This document shows positions 8,590 to 21,161 of a DNA stretch of 51,347 nucleotides, one piece after another. Each line of letters begins with the position of its first letter. The stretch's first letter is position 1. This DNA is from JBMORL01 sp049322335. Its GTDB lineage: Bacteria > Bacteroidota > Bacteroidia > Flavobacteriales_D > UBA2798. The notes beneath the pieces are model-generated. The model had not been told where the DNA came from. It saw nothing but the letters and a program-made list of their open reading frames with translations, and did not search any database. The position numbers and the translations under genes were made by a program. The stretch spans positions 1 to 51,347 of the forward strand of contig JBMORL010000120.1 in assembly GCA_049322335.1 (NCBI GenBank), written 5' to 3'.

Positions 8590-9153
8590 TCAAAATCTCG
8601 CCCTGAATAACCGGGGCCAGCGCGCTATCAGTTTATCGCTTAGAACAGCCTTCCCCGTAAATAATCCTGCCAATGAGTCAAGTAAAATACACAATGGCAA
8701 AAATAATATGGCCAGCCACCCGAATTCCCAATCGCCTGTATAAACATTATTGATGGTAGAGGCACTAACACCCACCGAAAAAAATAATCCTACCAGGTAA
8801 AAAAATATCTTCGTCCTCTTTGGTGGTTCATGATCATGAATGTTGCCTTTTTTATTTTCGTATTCGAAGTGATGCTTTTTTTCTTTTCTTGATTCTTTCC
8901 TTGTCTCCCTTTTTATTTCCTGTTTCACAAGCCTTACTCCCGACAACAAATCGTCATGTTTTTTCCGTTTAACAGGATCCGATAAAATCTCATAAGCTTC
9001 TTTCAGTACTTTGAAGTATTCTGCTTCTTTGGCATTTCCGGCCAAATCGGGGTGATATTGCTTGGCCAGCCTGCGATAGGCCTTTTTTATCTCCTCCTGG
9101 CCCGCACTTCGCCTCACTCCCAAAATCCGGTAATAATTAAAATGGTCTGCCAT
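8590..9153 (-). CDS. membrane-anchored J-domain (DnaJ-like) protein
   Basis: The N-terminal J domain (about 5-70) contains the DnaK-activating HPD motif (34-36) after the basic helix II (KKAYRRLAKQY) and ends with helix III/IV (EAYEILSDP). A highly charged Lys/Glu linker (about 76-112) follows. Two hydrophobic segments (about 115-133 and 145-164) should anchor it in the inner membrane with the J domain in the cytoplasm. There is no Gly/Phe region, zinc finger or peptide-binding domain, so it is a specialised recruiter of DnaK to a membrane site and not the general DnaJ. Total 187 residues. It lies upstream of mscL in the same direction (35-base gap) and is divergent from the TPR gene. Confidence 0.9.
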   Translation of the reverse strand: MADHFNYYRILGVRRSAGQEEIKKAYRRLAKQYHPDLAGNAKEAEYFKVLKEAYEILSDPVKRKKHDDLLSGVRLVKQEIKRETRKESRKEKKHHFEYENKKGNIHDHEPPKRTKIFFYLVGLFFSVGVSASTINNVYTGDWEFGWLAILFLPLCILLDSLAGLFTGKAVLSDKLIARWPRLFRARF

Positions 9154-9198
9154 CTACCAAATTTCGGCTTTTTATTTCCTTTTCCATGAACCTTGTAG

Positions 9199-9206
9199 TA
9201 AATTTG
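9199..9206 (+). promoter_or_regulatory. -7 element (TAAATTTG) of the 9231 gene
   Basis: TAAATTTG is an exact TAnnTTTG match. It lies inside the longest open frame (from 9186), so the transcript should start downstream and use the ATG at 9231. Confidence 0.6.
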
Positions 9207-9230
9207 GTGTACAGCAGTAAAAAGGAAGAA

Positions 9231-10466
9231 ATGAAAAGCACCTTTACATATAACAAACATCTGTTTTACAGTGCTTTATGTATTTTTTTAGCCTGTTATG
9301 GAAAGGCGCAATCACAAAATGGCACCAATCCTAACACCACCATCCAGGTAAATGAAAGCAATAAACAGAGCATTTCCAATAGTGTAAACGAGGCTAATTT
9401 TAACACTCAGCCCCCGGCCAATCTATCCGAACCATCCCGTTCGGGTAATGGCGCAAAGTATTACGAATCGCAATCACAAAACTACCGTGGCTATCTCGAT
9501 TTTTCTCCGAAAGACGCCAACGCCTGGGAAAATTATTATAAATCCACGCGTTTTTCCAATTATTCCAAAACATCAAGTTCTATTTCTGCAGATGAACAAA
9601 AAGAACTGGATGCAATTGTAAAAGAAATGGAAAAAAATGTTCCGGGAACTTACCAGTTTCATTTCGTAACTTATCTCAATGGTAACAATGATGTAAATCT
9701 CATTCATCACCTTGAAAAAGCTTATGAGCTGAATCCAAACAGTACAGAACTGTATGAAGAGTTTATCAATTACTACGAACTTACGGGCAATGATTCCAAA
9801 AAAACTGAATTCGTAAAAAAACTAAACAACAGTAAGGAGATTCATCCGGATGTACTCGAATATAATTATAACCTGCTTAATTCGCTTGAATCAAAAGCCA
9901 TTCTAATCACTCACGGAGAAATGGATACCTATCCCGGATGGATTTTGCAGGACGTAAAACGTACACGGGAAGATGTTAAGATCGTTTATCTTGAATTACT
10001 TGAAAAAGACGAATACAGGAATAAGCTGCTTGCTGAAACGGGAATAACAGTTTCTGCAGATTTTAAATCGAATAAATCAGGTTTTCTGAAAGAATTTGCT
10101 GAAAAAAGCTCAAGACCGGTTTATTTTGCTTCCACTGTTGCGCCCGAAATACTTAAACCTATACAAAATAATCTCTATCTAACGGGGTTGGCATTTAAGT
10201 ATAGCAGCACCGAATTTGAAAATCAATCGGTATTGGCCACTAACTGGGAAAACAGTTTTAAAAAAGATGCGGTTTTGAAAACCAATGCACAGGGCACAAT
10301 ACAATCGAAGCTAAATATGAACTACATACCCGGACTTTTGATATTGATTGAATATTACAAGTCGGCAAATAAAACAGATAAAGCAACAATGGCCGAAGAA
10401 ATGGCATTGAAACTGGCACGTGAAGGCGGAAAAGAACAACAGGTGAAAACCTATTTGAAAAAGTAA
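9231..10466 (+). CDS. secreted TPR-like protein with a DUF2723-like soluble domain
   Basis: The 411-residue protein starts with a signal peptide (hydrophobic core LFYSALCIFLACYG, about 12-25). A low-complexity Asn/Ser/Gln stretch follows, then helical repeats of TPR character (HHLEKAYELNPNSTELYEEF, roughly 150-200). A further domain contains ILITHGEMDTYPGWILQ and REDVKIVYLELLEK. From memory this resembles the soluble C-terminal part of DUF2723 membrane proteins (GDNDTYPLWYLQEV followed by RxDVxVVNLSLL), here without their membrane segments. It lies 16 bases before the ECF sigma factor, so the three genes to 12013 are likely one transcript and this may be a sensor or target of that circuit. 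The start is set by the -7 element at 9199-9206. Exact function unknown. Confidence 0.8.
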   Translation: MKSTFTYNKHLFYSALCIFLACYGKAQSQNGTNPNTTIQVNESNKQSISNSVNEANFNTQPPANLSEPSRSGNGAKYYESQSQNYRGYLDFSPKDANAWENYYKSTRFSNYSKTSSSISADEQKELDAIVKEMEKNVPGTYQFHFVTYLNGNNDVNLIHHLEKAYELNPNSTELYEEFINYYELTGNDSKKTEFVKKLNNSKEIHPDVLEYNYNLLNSLESKAILITHGEMDTYPGWILQDVKRTREDVKIVYLELLEKDEYRNKLLAETGITVSADFKSNKSGFLKEFAEKSSRPVYFASTVAPEILKPIQNNLYLTGLAFKYSSTEFENQSVLATNWENSFKKDAVLKTNAQGTIQSKLNMNYIPGLLILIEYYKSANKTDKATMAEEMALKLAREGGKEQQVKTYLKK

Positions 10467-10482
10467 TTTTAACAAAAGCCGC

Positions 10483-11082
10483 ATGGGGCTTTTTGGGAAG
10501 AACTATAAAGCAAGCACTGATGAAGAATTGATGCAATGGGTTGCAAAGGGAGATAGTCTGGCATTTGAACAAATTTATGACCGCTACAGTCGCCAGATGG
10601 TTAACTACTTTTGCAGGATGCTTTGGAAAGACAGGGAAAAAGCGCAGGATTTTATGCACGACCTGTTTACCAAAATTGTCCACCGGCCCGATTTGTATGA
10701 TGCTTCAAGAAATTTTAAAACCTGGCTATACAGCGTGGCCAACAACATGTGTAAAAACGAATACAGAAAACAGGAAGTGAGAAAAAACACAACAAACAGT
10801 TTGCACGACAACATCAGTGTTGCCGATTCCTCCTCCGCCAACGAAGGATTCGATCACGGAGTATTTAACGAACTGCTGAATAAAGAACTGGAAGAACTCG
10901 AAGAAGTACAAAGAACTACTTTTATTCTTCGCTACAAAATGGATATGTCGATAAAAGAAATTGCAGAAGTAACAGAAACATCAGAAGGAACAGTAAAATC
11001 AAGATTGTTTTATACTATAAAAAAATTATCAGAGAAATTAAAAATGTTTGATCCAAAACTCTCGGGAGCCTATGAAAAATAA
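10483..11082 (+). CDS. ECF-type RNA polymerase sigma factor
   Basis: An extracytoplasmic-function sigma factor of 199 residues directs RNA polymerase to a dedicated promoter set. Sigma-2 region: FEQIYDRYSRQMVNYFCRML, then the core-binding DFMHDLFTKI and the -10-recognition part FKTWLYSVANNMCKNEYRKQ. Sigma-4 region (about 135-185): LRYKMDMSIKEIAEVTETSEGTVKSRLF, a typical helix-turn-helix. A 30-residue polar linker joins them. No sigma-3 domain is present, which defines the ECF class. The next gene overlaps its end by 11 bases and encodes a one-span protein suited to be the cognate anti-sigma factor. Confidence 0.94.
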   Translation: MGLFGKNYKASTDEELMQWVAKGDSLAFEQIYDRYSRQMVNYFCRMLWKDREKAQDFMHDLFTKIVHRPDLYDASRNFKTWLYSVANNMCKNEYRKQEVRKNTTNSLHDNISVADSSSANEGFDHGVFNELLNKELEELEEVQRTTFILRYKMDMSIKEIAEVTETSEGTVKSRLFYTIKKLSEKLKMFDPKLSGAYEK

Positions 11083-12013
11083 CTACACATATCAACAGGA
11101 TGAACTGGATGCTTTGCTGATGAGTAAAGAGTATGACCAGCTGAATGCAAAAGAGCTGGAAATAGTAAACGAACAGGTTACCGGCCGCGAAGAATACAAC
11201 CTCATGCGTTCTACTTTGCTTAATGTAAAAACTACATTTCACATGGAAGAACAGATTATTCCTGAAACTTTTGTGAAAGAAGATCTGATGGAAAAATTCA
11301 TGTCGTATCATGCAAAAAAACCTTCCGGCTTTTGGGCAAATCTCAAAAACGGGCTCCTTCCCGAAGGAAAAAATTTCTTTTTCACCCCGGCTTTCCAACT
11401 CGCATCAGTAGCTGTTTTGGTAATAGGTATTTCTGTTGTGTATATGAATTTTTCTGAAGAAAAAACTACCGTAGCCCTGAATGACAATAAAGAAAATAAA
11501 ACAACCGGGGAATTAAATGATGGAAAATTGATTCCCGGAAAAGATGTAACCACACCCGAAGAATCTCCTGCAGAAAACAACGAATTGGCAAATGGAATGC
11601 GCAGCGCAGTAGTTCCGGCAGATAAAAATGCGTCCGGTATTGCAACTGAATCGAACACAATTTCAGATTTTTCGGAAGTAGTGGTTGCTGAAATGGAAGA
11701 TCTGAGAAAAGCAGATGAAACAAAAGCAGAAACAAAATCACTTTCAGAAAAAACAACTGAAATAACTGCCAATGAAAAATCTCCTTCACCGGTAATTACC
11801 AACTCAGGTACAACCACAAACAGAACATTTGATGCCGATGATCTTTCTTCTGTAGTTACCGAAGCCGATAAAAAGAAAAACAAAGACAAGGAAGAAGTAC
11901 ATTCTGCATACAGTAAAATGGAAAAAGAAAGAGCCAATAAAGATATTCCCTCATCCGGAATTTCTCTTGGAGAAAAACCGGAACTAACAGAATTTCTGTT
12001 TACTGCACTTTAA
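11072..12013 (+). CDS. putative one-span anti-sigma factor, acidic periplasmic domain
   Basis: From the ATG at 11072 (overlapping the sigma gene by 11 bases) the protein has 313 residues. Residues 1-100 are a charged helical cytoplasmic part (DELDALLMSKEYDQLNAKEL) of the kind that binds ECF sigma factors, without a CHCC zinc motif. One transmembrane helix lies at about 107-127. The remaining 185 residues are periplasmic, very rich in Glu, Lys, Thr and Ser and of low complexity, probably disordered. An in-frame ATG at 11048 would add eight residues. Gene order and topology are the basis for the anti-sigma call; no domain is diagnostic. Its 3' end overlaps the convergent porin gene by four bases. 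Confidence 0.8.
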   Translation: MKNNYTYQQDELDALLMSKEYDQLNAKELEIVNEQVTGREEYNLMRSTLLNVKTTFHMEEQIIPETFVKEDLMEKFMSYHAKKPSGFWANLKNGLLPEGKNFFFTPAFQLASVAVLVIGISVVYMNFSEEKTTVALNDNKENKTTGELNDGKLIPGKDVTTPEESPAENNELANGMRSAVVPADKNASGIATESNTISDFSEVVVAEMEDLRKADETKAETKSLSEKTTEITANEKSPSPVITNSGTTTNRTFDADDLSSVVTEADKKKNKDKEEVHSAYSKMEKERANKDIPSSGISLGEKPELTEFLFTAL

Positions 12014-13758
12014 TCTTTAAATTCCCAGCTTATCCCGAATCGAAATGTTCTTGGGTTCATGGGGTAATGTAAAACGGAATAATAGTTTCTTTTAAGCAAT
12101 CCATCGTTGGCATGGTCAAGTGCCGCAAATAAAGTGACAGATTTTATTTTTCCTTCAAAAAACAATCCTGCAAAAGGATAATTTCCCGTTTTTCTGTCAT
12201 TCTGTAAATAAAATTCCTCCAGTGAAGGAGACCAGGCATGTGAATAATAAGAAGTATAATAAAAAAATGTAATGCCGGCTCTGAAATCCATACTCCAAAG
12301 AGAGGACGAATAGGAAAAGGTATTTTTAGTGATAAAATTTGGTATTCTTAGTATCTCCTTGTTACTCGTTCCCTGGTAAATCAGCTCATTTTCCATTTTC
12401 CATTTCTTTTTTCCAATGGTATTTTTTAACCCGGATTTATAATAATAAATAGATGACGCATATTGTTCGGGAGAAGAAAAATGATTAAAATAAATAAAAT
12501 TATCACTTGAGCCAAATTCCAGTTTCAATTCTGATTTTAATTCACTTGATTTTATTTTAATTGAACCGTTAAATTCTTTTTGAGGTTCAAAATCATTTCT
12601 CCATTTGAAATTATTGCTGTTATACACAAGCAAATTCATTAATGGTTGCTGCCTGAAAAATATAGCTGATATTTCTACCTCATCATTTTTTTTATTGACT
12701 CTAACCTTCGTAGTGCTCTCTAAACCAAAGTCTCCCTCGTTGTACCCAGATAAATAATAAAATGCTGCCATTTTTTCAAAGACTGACTTTCCAACATAAA
12801 ATTCTGATTTTGATCCCACCCGAAAATTAACGGTTGTTGTATCAAAGTCAATATCCTGGTATTCTGAATAAGCAACATCCATGTAAGCATCTATAAATGA
12901 ACTGTCGCTGAATTTATATCCGGTAAAAAACCGGTTACTAAATTCATTAAATAAATTTTTATCGTTCGTAACAAGTGAGTCATAATAAATACTTGAATAA
13001 AATCCCTCGGCAGGATTATCTGTATATGCCCTTTCATATGAGTTCATGAAAATTTTATCAGCTATATAAAAATGTTTATCCTTACCAAGCGGCAATATAT
13101 TCTCTAAAAAAATGGAAAACTTATCCTTTATGTTCCTGGCACTATTCAGGTTAGTTTCATACAACATATAATTTCTGAATTCTCTTTCTTCAAAAGAAGA
13201 ATCTGAAACTACTCCCCCATTTTCTTCCCGTTTAATCTTAACGAGTTCTGAAACCATGTTTAATCTGTAGTTCCCTTTTTTTGAATTAAAATGGATCCCT
13301 GCCTTTAAATCATCATAAACCGATAATTGGTTTCTGAAAAACCCTTCGTTATTTATTTTTTGATACGAAACCGAGTAAAAAAATTGTTGGTTAATCTGCT
13401 GATGGTGATTGATCTTAAAAACCTGTTCTTTGTTCGTCCCAACAAAATAAGTAGCTCTAACAACAGGGTTTGATGAAATAAATAGTTCTTGCTTCGAAAA
13501 AAAATGAAAAAAACTTGCTCCAAAATTATTATAGCCAGACATCATTCTTTGAATAGTATATTCCTTTGATCCGTTACCCAAAATAAAAATACTCTCGGGA
13601 TCGTACGAATTTTTAAATAAACTACCTGTGCTATCTGTTTCTCTGAATATTTGTTCGCCTATATTGGCATTGTTTATATATACGTAATTACTATCGTCTT
13701 GACTTAAGACGCTACTTATTCGAAGAAGGAAAAAAAATATCAGGGGTGTTTTCTTCAT
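12010..13758 (-). CDS. putative outer-membrane porin (Porin_10-like beta barrel)
   Basis: The 582-residue protein has a signal peptide (1-19, LRISSVLSQ) and then alternating hydrophobic/polar beta strands rich in Phe and Tyr throughout, ending NPRTFRFGISWEFKD. This ending and the YPMNPRTFRFG pattern match my knowledge of the Bacteroidota putative porin family PF14121. It should be an outer-membrane barrel; the substrate is unknown and it may be a diffusion pore. It lies just beyond the rRNA-operon terminator on the same strand and so probably has its own promoter (a TAATTTTA element lies about 10 bases before the start). It converges on the anti-sigma gene with a four-base overlap. Confidence 0.82.
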   Translation of the reverse strand: MKKTPLIFFFLLRISSVLSQDDSNYVYINNANIGEQIFRETDSTGSLFKNSYDPESIFILGNGSKEYTIQRMMSGYNNFGASFFHFFSKQELFISSNPVVRATYFVGTNKEQVFKINHHQQINQQFFYSVSYQKINNEGFFRNQLSVYDDLKAGIHFNSKKGNYRLNMVSELVKIKREENGGVVSDSSFEEREFRNYMLYETNLNSARNIKDKFSIFLENILPLGKDKHFYIADKIFMNSYERAYTDNPAEGFYSSIYYDSLVTNDKNLFNEFSNRFFTGYKFSDSSFIDAYMDVAYSEYQDIDFDTTTVNFRVGSKSEFYVGKSVFEKMAAFYYLSGYNEGDFGLESTTKVRVNKKNDEVEISAIFFRQQPLMNLLVYNSNNFKWRNDFEPQKEFNGSIKIKSSELKSELKLEFGSSDNFIYFNHFSSPEQYASSIYYYKSGLKNTIGKKKWKMENELIYQGTSNKEILRIPNFITKNTFSYSSSLWSMDFRAGITFFYYTSYYSHAWSPSLEEFYLQNDRKTGNYPFAGLFFEGKIKSVTLFAALDHANDGLLKRNYYSVLHYPMNPRTFRFGISWEFKD

Positions 13759-13773
13759 CGGGTAAAATTACTA

Positions 13774-13813
13774 CAAAAAAAAACCCTGCCTATTTTTCAA
13801 TAAGCAGGGCTTT
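13774..13813 (-). terminator. rho-independent terminator of the rRNA operon
   Basis: Read leftward, CCCTGCTTATT, a GAAA tetraloop and AATAGGCAGGG form an 11-bp stem (one wobble pair) capped by a GNRA loop and followed by a run of nine T. It sits a few bases after the 5S 3' end. Confidence 0.88.
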
Positions 13814-13817
13814 AAAA

Positions 13818-13927
<110 letters not shown>

Positions 13928-13991
13928 AATCATCAATAAAATAAAAATACTGAAAGAGGATAAATTGAAAAGTTTGAGTTGAAGTAGCTAT

Positions 13992-16803
<2,812 letters not shown>

Positions 16804-16853
16804 TTATTTTTAGTTACTTGTTTGATAACATCAAACTTTTCAATTTATCATTT

Positions 16854-16870
16854 CAATATTTCAAAGAACT
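16854..16870 (-). promoter_or_regulatory. boxA-like antitermination site before 23S
   Basis: The minus strand reads AGTTCTTTGAAATATTG, which resembles the rRNA boxA (core CTCTTTRA) and is nearly identical to the copy before 16S at 18793-18808. It lies between tRNA-Ala and 23S, where a second boxA is expected for Nus-dependent antitermination. Confidence 0.65.
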
Positions 16871-16893
16871 TTTCCCGCGGAAGTGCGGATTTG

Positions 16894-16967
16894 TGGAGAA
16901 TATCGGATTCGAACCGATGACCCCCTGCGTGCAAGGCAGGTGCTCTAGCCAGCTGAGCTAATTCCCC
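16894..16967 (-). tRNA. tRNA-Ala (anticodon TGC)
   Basis: The 74-nt cloverleaf has acceptor GGGGAAT paired with ATTCTCC, including the G3-U70 alanine identity pair, D arm GCTCAGCTGGCTAGAGC, anticodon stem CCTGC/GCAGG with loop CTTGCAC (anticodon TGC) and T arm ATCGG-TTCGAAT-CCGAT. It is the standard spacer tRNA of a bacterial rRNA operon. CCA does not appear to be encoded. Confidence 0.97.
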
Positions 16968-16980
16968 CAACGGTTTAATG

Positions 16981-17054
16981 TAGTCCCGAGCAGATTTGAA
17001 CTGCTGACCCCTACATTATCAGTGTAGTGCTCTAACCAACTGAGCTACGGGACT
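16981..17054 (-). tRNA. tRNA-Ile (anticodon GAT)
   Basis: The 74-nt cloverleaf has acceptor AGTCCCG/CGGGACT, D arm GCTCAGTTGGTTAGAGC, anticodon stem CTACA/TGTAG with loop CTGATAA (anticodon GAT) and T-arm loop TTCAAAT. It lies 13 nt before tRNA-Ala in the 16S-23S spacer, the usual Ile-Ala order. Discriminator is A; CCA does not appear to be encoded. Confidence 0.97.
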
Positions 17055-17180
17055 AAGAAACTCAGGCCTCGCACCCAGTTGCATGAAGCATTTGGCTGAG
17101 TTGGGAAAAGATTAATAAAGAAGTAAAGGGGAAACAGCGGAATAAATCCGTTTTAAGGCGGACAGAAATTCACTTTCTCT

Positions 17181-18706
<1,526 letters not shown>

Positions 18707-18792
18707 AAAGAATTTAATCTTTTGTATAATTTTGAATTTCTCGATTCCTGAATTAATCAGGGCATTGTTATTCGCTGTTTCTTACCTTACTT

Positions 18793-18808
18793 CAATACTT
18801 CAAAGAAC
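18793..18808 (-). promoter_or_regulatory. boxA-like antitermination site in the 16S leader
   Basis: The minus strand reads GTTCTTTGAAGTATTG, about 90 nt upstream of mature 16S, and differs at one base from the copy before 23S (16854-16869). Confidence 0.65.
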
Positions 18809-18879
18809 ATTACTATTTTTTTGTGCCTTTCGGCTTTAAAAATCATGTTAAAAAGAACGTTGTTTTTTCAAACGGGCTG

Positions 18880-18910
18880 CAAAGATAGATGCGAAATTGA
18901 ATTCCGCAAA
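18880..18910 (-). promoter_or_regulatory. rRNA operon promoter, proximal
   Basis: On the minus strand TTTG (18910-18907), a 19-base spacer and TATCTTTG (18887-18880) give an exact match to the Bacteroidota promoter TTTG-N19-TAnnTTTG, followed by CAGCCC at the presumed start point. Confidence 0.8.
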
Positions 18911-19049
18911 CTTTTTTTTCTAATTTTTTTCAGCCTGTTAAAAAACTTTTTTCAATCTGGATGAAACATTGATTGCGTGAGCAATTTTTGAAGAACCAGA
19001 TCCCTACAGATATCAATTAAAATTAACGGACGATCTTTAAAAGGGGCTG

Positions 19050-19081
19050 CAAATGTATCGGGGTGAAACGATATCTGCAAA
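19050..19081 (-). promoter_or_regulatory. rRNA operon promoter, distal
   Basis: On the minus strand TTTG (19081-19078), a 20-base spacer and TACATTTG (19057-19050) are followed by CAGCCCC, about 170 bp upstream of the proximal promoter and with the same downstream bases. The rest of 18706-19133 is AT-rich leader in which I see no gene. Confidence 0.75.
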
Positions 19082-19133
19082 TAAATTGTCCCCTTTTTTT
19101 AAACTAAATTACAGGGCTTTGTTTTTCAAATGA

Positions 19134-19829
19134 TTAGGGGACGGATACAGAAAGCTTTATTACTTTGCCATTAAAAAACCCGCGTTGGTGATAAAGGAAG
19201 GAGACGAGGTATTCTGCGACCTGGGTGGGGTTATGCGGTGCTTTAAAATCCGGAAAGGCCTTTTTCTTCATTGAAGTTTCTACTGCACCTAAAGATATAC
19301 AATTACAGTGAATATCAATACTTTTAAGCTCTTCAGCTAAACATTCAGTTAAAGTAGATAATGCTGCTTTGCTTGAGCTATAAAAAATCATTCCGGGGAA
19401 TTTCATAGTGCCTTCTACCCCGCCCATACTTCCAATGTTTACGATATGGGCTTTTTGATTTTTGGCTAATGAGGGATAAAGTAATTTGACAAGGTTGAAA
19501 GCTCCGAGTACGTTGGTATGATATATCTGATCGAAATCTTTGGAGTTGAGGTGTTTCCATTGTTTTTTTACGAGGACTCCGGCAAGGTTGATTAAGTATC
19601 TAACCTTTATTTTCATTTTACTAATTTCCTGCTGCAGTTTTTTGAGGTCTTTTTCTGATGAAATATCACAAGTGAACACCCATAAAGCCGGGTATTCTTT
19701 TTGGAGTGACAGTAAGTTTTTAATGTTTCTTGAAACTGCGATAACTTTTTCATCGGGATATTCGGAGAGAATGCGTTTTACCACTTCCCATCCGATACCT
19801 TTTCCCGCCCCTACAACAAGAGTAGCCAT
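19134..19829 (-). CDS. short-chain dehydrogenase/reductase (SDR)
   Basis: This NAD(P)-dependent oxidoreductase of 231 residues has the Rossmann dinucleotide motif (GAGKGIG, 7-13), a DI pair after strand 3 (CDIS), NLAGV (81-85, the NNAG equivalent with Leu in place of the second Asn), catalytic Ser134 (NIGSMGG), and Tyr150-Lys154 (YSSSK). The active-site tetrad is therefore essentially present. AVSRN after strand 2 suggests NADP preference, an inference only. It lies three bases downstream of sucC on the same strand and is probably read through from the sucC promoter. Substrate unknown. Confidence 0.92.
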   Translation of the reverse strand: MATLVVGAGKGIGWEVVKRILSEYPDEKVIAVSRNIKNLLSLQKEYPALWVFTCDISSEKDLKKLQQEISKMKIKVRYLINLAGVLVKKQWKHLNSKDFDQIYHTNVLGAFNLVKLLYPSLAKNQKAHIVNIGSMGGVEGTMKFPGMIFYSSSKAALSTLTECLAEELKSIDIHCNCISLGAVETSMKKKAFPDFKAPHNPTQVAEYLVSFLYHQRGFFNGKVIKLSVSVP

Positions 19830-19832
19830 AGA

Positions 19833-21023
19833 TTAAGCGAGTACCTCTTTTACTTTTTGAGCAGCTTCTTTTAGTTCAACAGCTGCCAGCACTTTTAATC
19901 CGCTTTCTGTAATGAGTTTTTTAGCTTCTTCGGCATTAGTACCCTGGAGACGAACAATAATGGGCACATTAATATTTCCGATGTTTTTATAGGCATCTAC
20001 GATTCCCTGGGCAACGCGATCGCAGCGAACTATACCTCCGAAAATATTTACGAGGATAGCTTTTACATTTTTATCTTTAAGAATGATCCGGAATGCATTT
20101 TCAACTCTTTGGGCATTAGCGGTTCCTCCTACATCAAGAAAATTGGCGGGTTCTCCTCCTGAGAGTTTAATAATATCCATTGTTGCCATGGCGAGTCCCG
20201 CCCCATTCACCATACAGCCCACATTTCCATCGAGTTTTACATAGTTGAGCTCAAATTTTCCTGCCTCTACTTCAGTGGGGTCTTCTTCTGTAACATCCCG
20301 CATTTCTGCATAATCAGGGTGTTTGAATAATGCGTTATCGTCCAGGGTGACTTTTGAGTCAACAGCTATGATTTTATCATCAGAAGTCTTAAATACCGGA
20401 TTGATTTCAAAAAGTGAGGCATCGCAACCGATGAATGCTTTATAGAGCGCTTCTACAAATTTCACCATTTCTTTAAATGCATTTCCGCTGAGGCCGAAAT
20501 TGAAAGCAATTTTCCGGCATTGAAAAGGAAGCAGTCCTGTTTTGGGATCAATTTCCTCTTTAAAAATAAGATGCGGGGTTTCTTCTGCTACTTTTTCGAT
20601 ATCCATTCCACCGGCAGGCGAATACATTACGATATGACGGCTTTTTGCACGATCCAGCAAAATTGACATATAAAATTCTTTTGTTTCAGAAGGGCCCGGA
20701 TAGTAGACATCCTGTACTATAAGAACTTTGTTTACTTTTTTACCCTGTGGCGGAGTTTGCGGGGTTATCAACTGCATACCAATGATCTGAGTTGCCTTTT
20801 CCCGCAGGTCGTCCATGTTTTTCGCCACTTTTACTCCACCACCTTTTCCCCGTCCACCGGCATGAATTTGTGCTTTTACCACAAAAAACTTTGTTCCTGT
20901 GGTTTCTGCCAGTTTTTTGCCGGCTTCCAAAGCTTCGTCAACGGTTGAAGCTACGATTCCTTCCTGTATGGCCACTCCGTAGCTTTTCAGAATTTGTTTT
21001 CCCTGGTATTCGTGGAGATTCAT
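19833..21023 (-). CDS. sucC: succinyl-CoA ligase (ADP-forming) subunit beta
   Basis: SucC binds nucleotide and, with SucD, converts succinyl-CoA to succinate with substrate-level phosphorylation in the TCA cycle. From MNLHEYQGKQIL the length is 396 residues, near the usual size. An ATP-grasp domain occupies the first 240 residues (KAQIHAGGRGKGGGVK; FEINPVF, where the acidic residue and Asn bind metal), and a CoA-ligase domain follows (GAGLAMATMD, FLDVGGTA, NIFGGIVRCD). The open frame extends 17 codons further up, but a -7 element lies inside that extension and the family N-terminus starts at MNLHEYQ. SucD is not adjacent, so the two subunits are encoded apart. Confidence 0.97.
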   Translation of the reverse strand: MNLHEYQGKQILKSYGVAIQEGIVASTVDEALEAGKKLAETTGTKFFVVKAQIHAGGRGKGGGVKVAKNMDDLREKATQIIGMQLITPQTPPQGKKVNKVLIVQDVYYPGPSETKEFYMSILLDRAKSRHIVMYSPAGGMDIEKVAEETPHLIFKEEIDPKTGLLPFQCRKIAFNFGLSGNAFKEMVKFVEALYKAFIGCDASLFEINPVFKTSDDKIIAVDSKVTLDDNALFKHPDYAEMRDVTEEDPTEVEAGKFELNYVKLDGNVGCMVNGAGLAMATMDIIKLSGGEPANFLDVGGTANAQRVENAFRIILKDKNVKAILVNIFGGIVRCDRVAQGIVDAYKNIGNINVPIIVRLQGTNAEEAKKLITESGLKVLAAVELKEAAQKVKEVLA

Positions 21024-21043
21024 GTTTTTTTGTGATTTGTGCC

Positions 21044-21051
21044 CAAATGTA
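21044..21051 (-). promoter_or_regulatory. -7 element (TACATTTG) of sucC
   Basis: On the minus strand TACATTTG, an exact TAnnTTTG match, ends 20 bases before the sucC ATG at 21023 and overlaps the spurious upstream extension of the frame. Confidence 0.65.
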
Positions 21052-21109
21052 AGTTTCGTCTTTAAAACGCGCAACGGATTTTGATAAAAAAAACGGAATT
21101 GTGTAAAAC

Positions 21110-21138
21110 AAAAAACCTGCCGGCTACGACAGGTCTTT
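21110..21138 (-). terminator. terminator after the DUF4412 gene
   Basis: Reading leftward, AAGACCTG, a 13-base loop region and CAGGTTTTTT form a hairpin followed by T residues, about 25 bases after the stop of the 21162 gene and ahead of the sucC promoter. Confidence 0.65.
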
Positions 21139-21161
21139 TATCAAAATAGGTTTCTTTTTAA

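Noticed and set aside
11308..11937. Antisense frame of 209 codons inside the anti-sigma gene
   Set aside because: It mirrors the low-complexity Glu/Lys/Thr coding region; its Ser/Phe-rich product is a by-product of that composition.
21024..21074. N-terminal extension of sucC
   Set aside because: A -7 promoter element lies within it and the family begins at MNLHEYQ.
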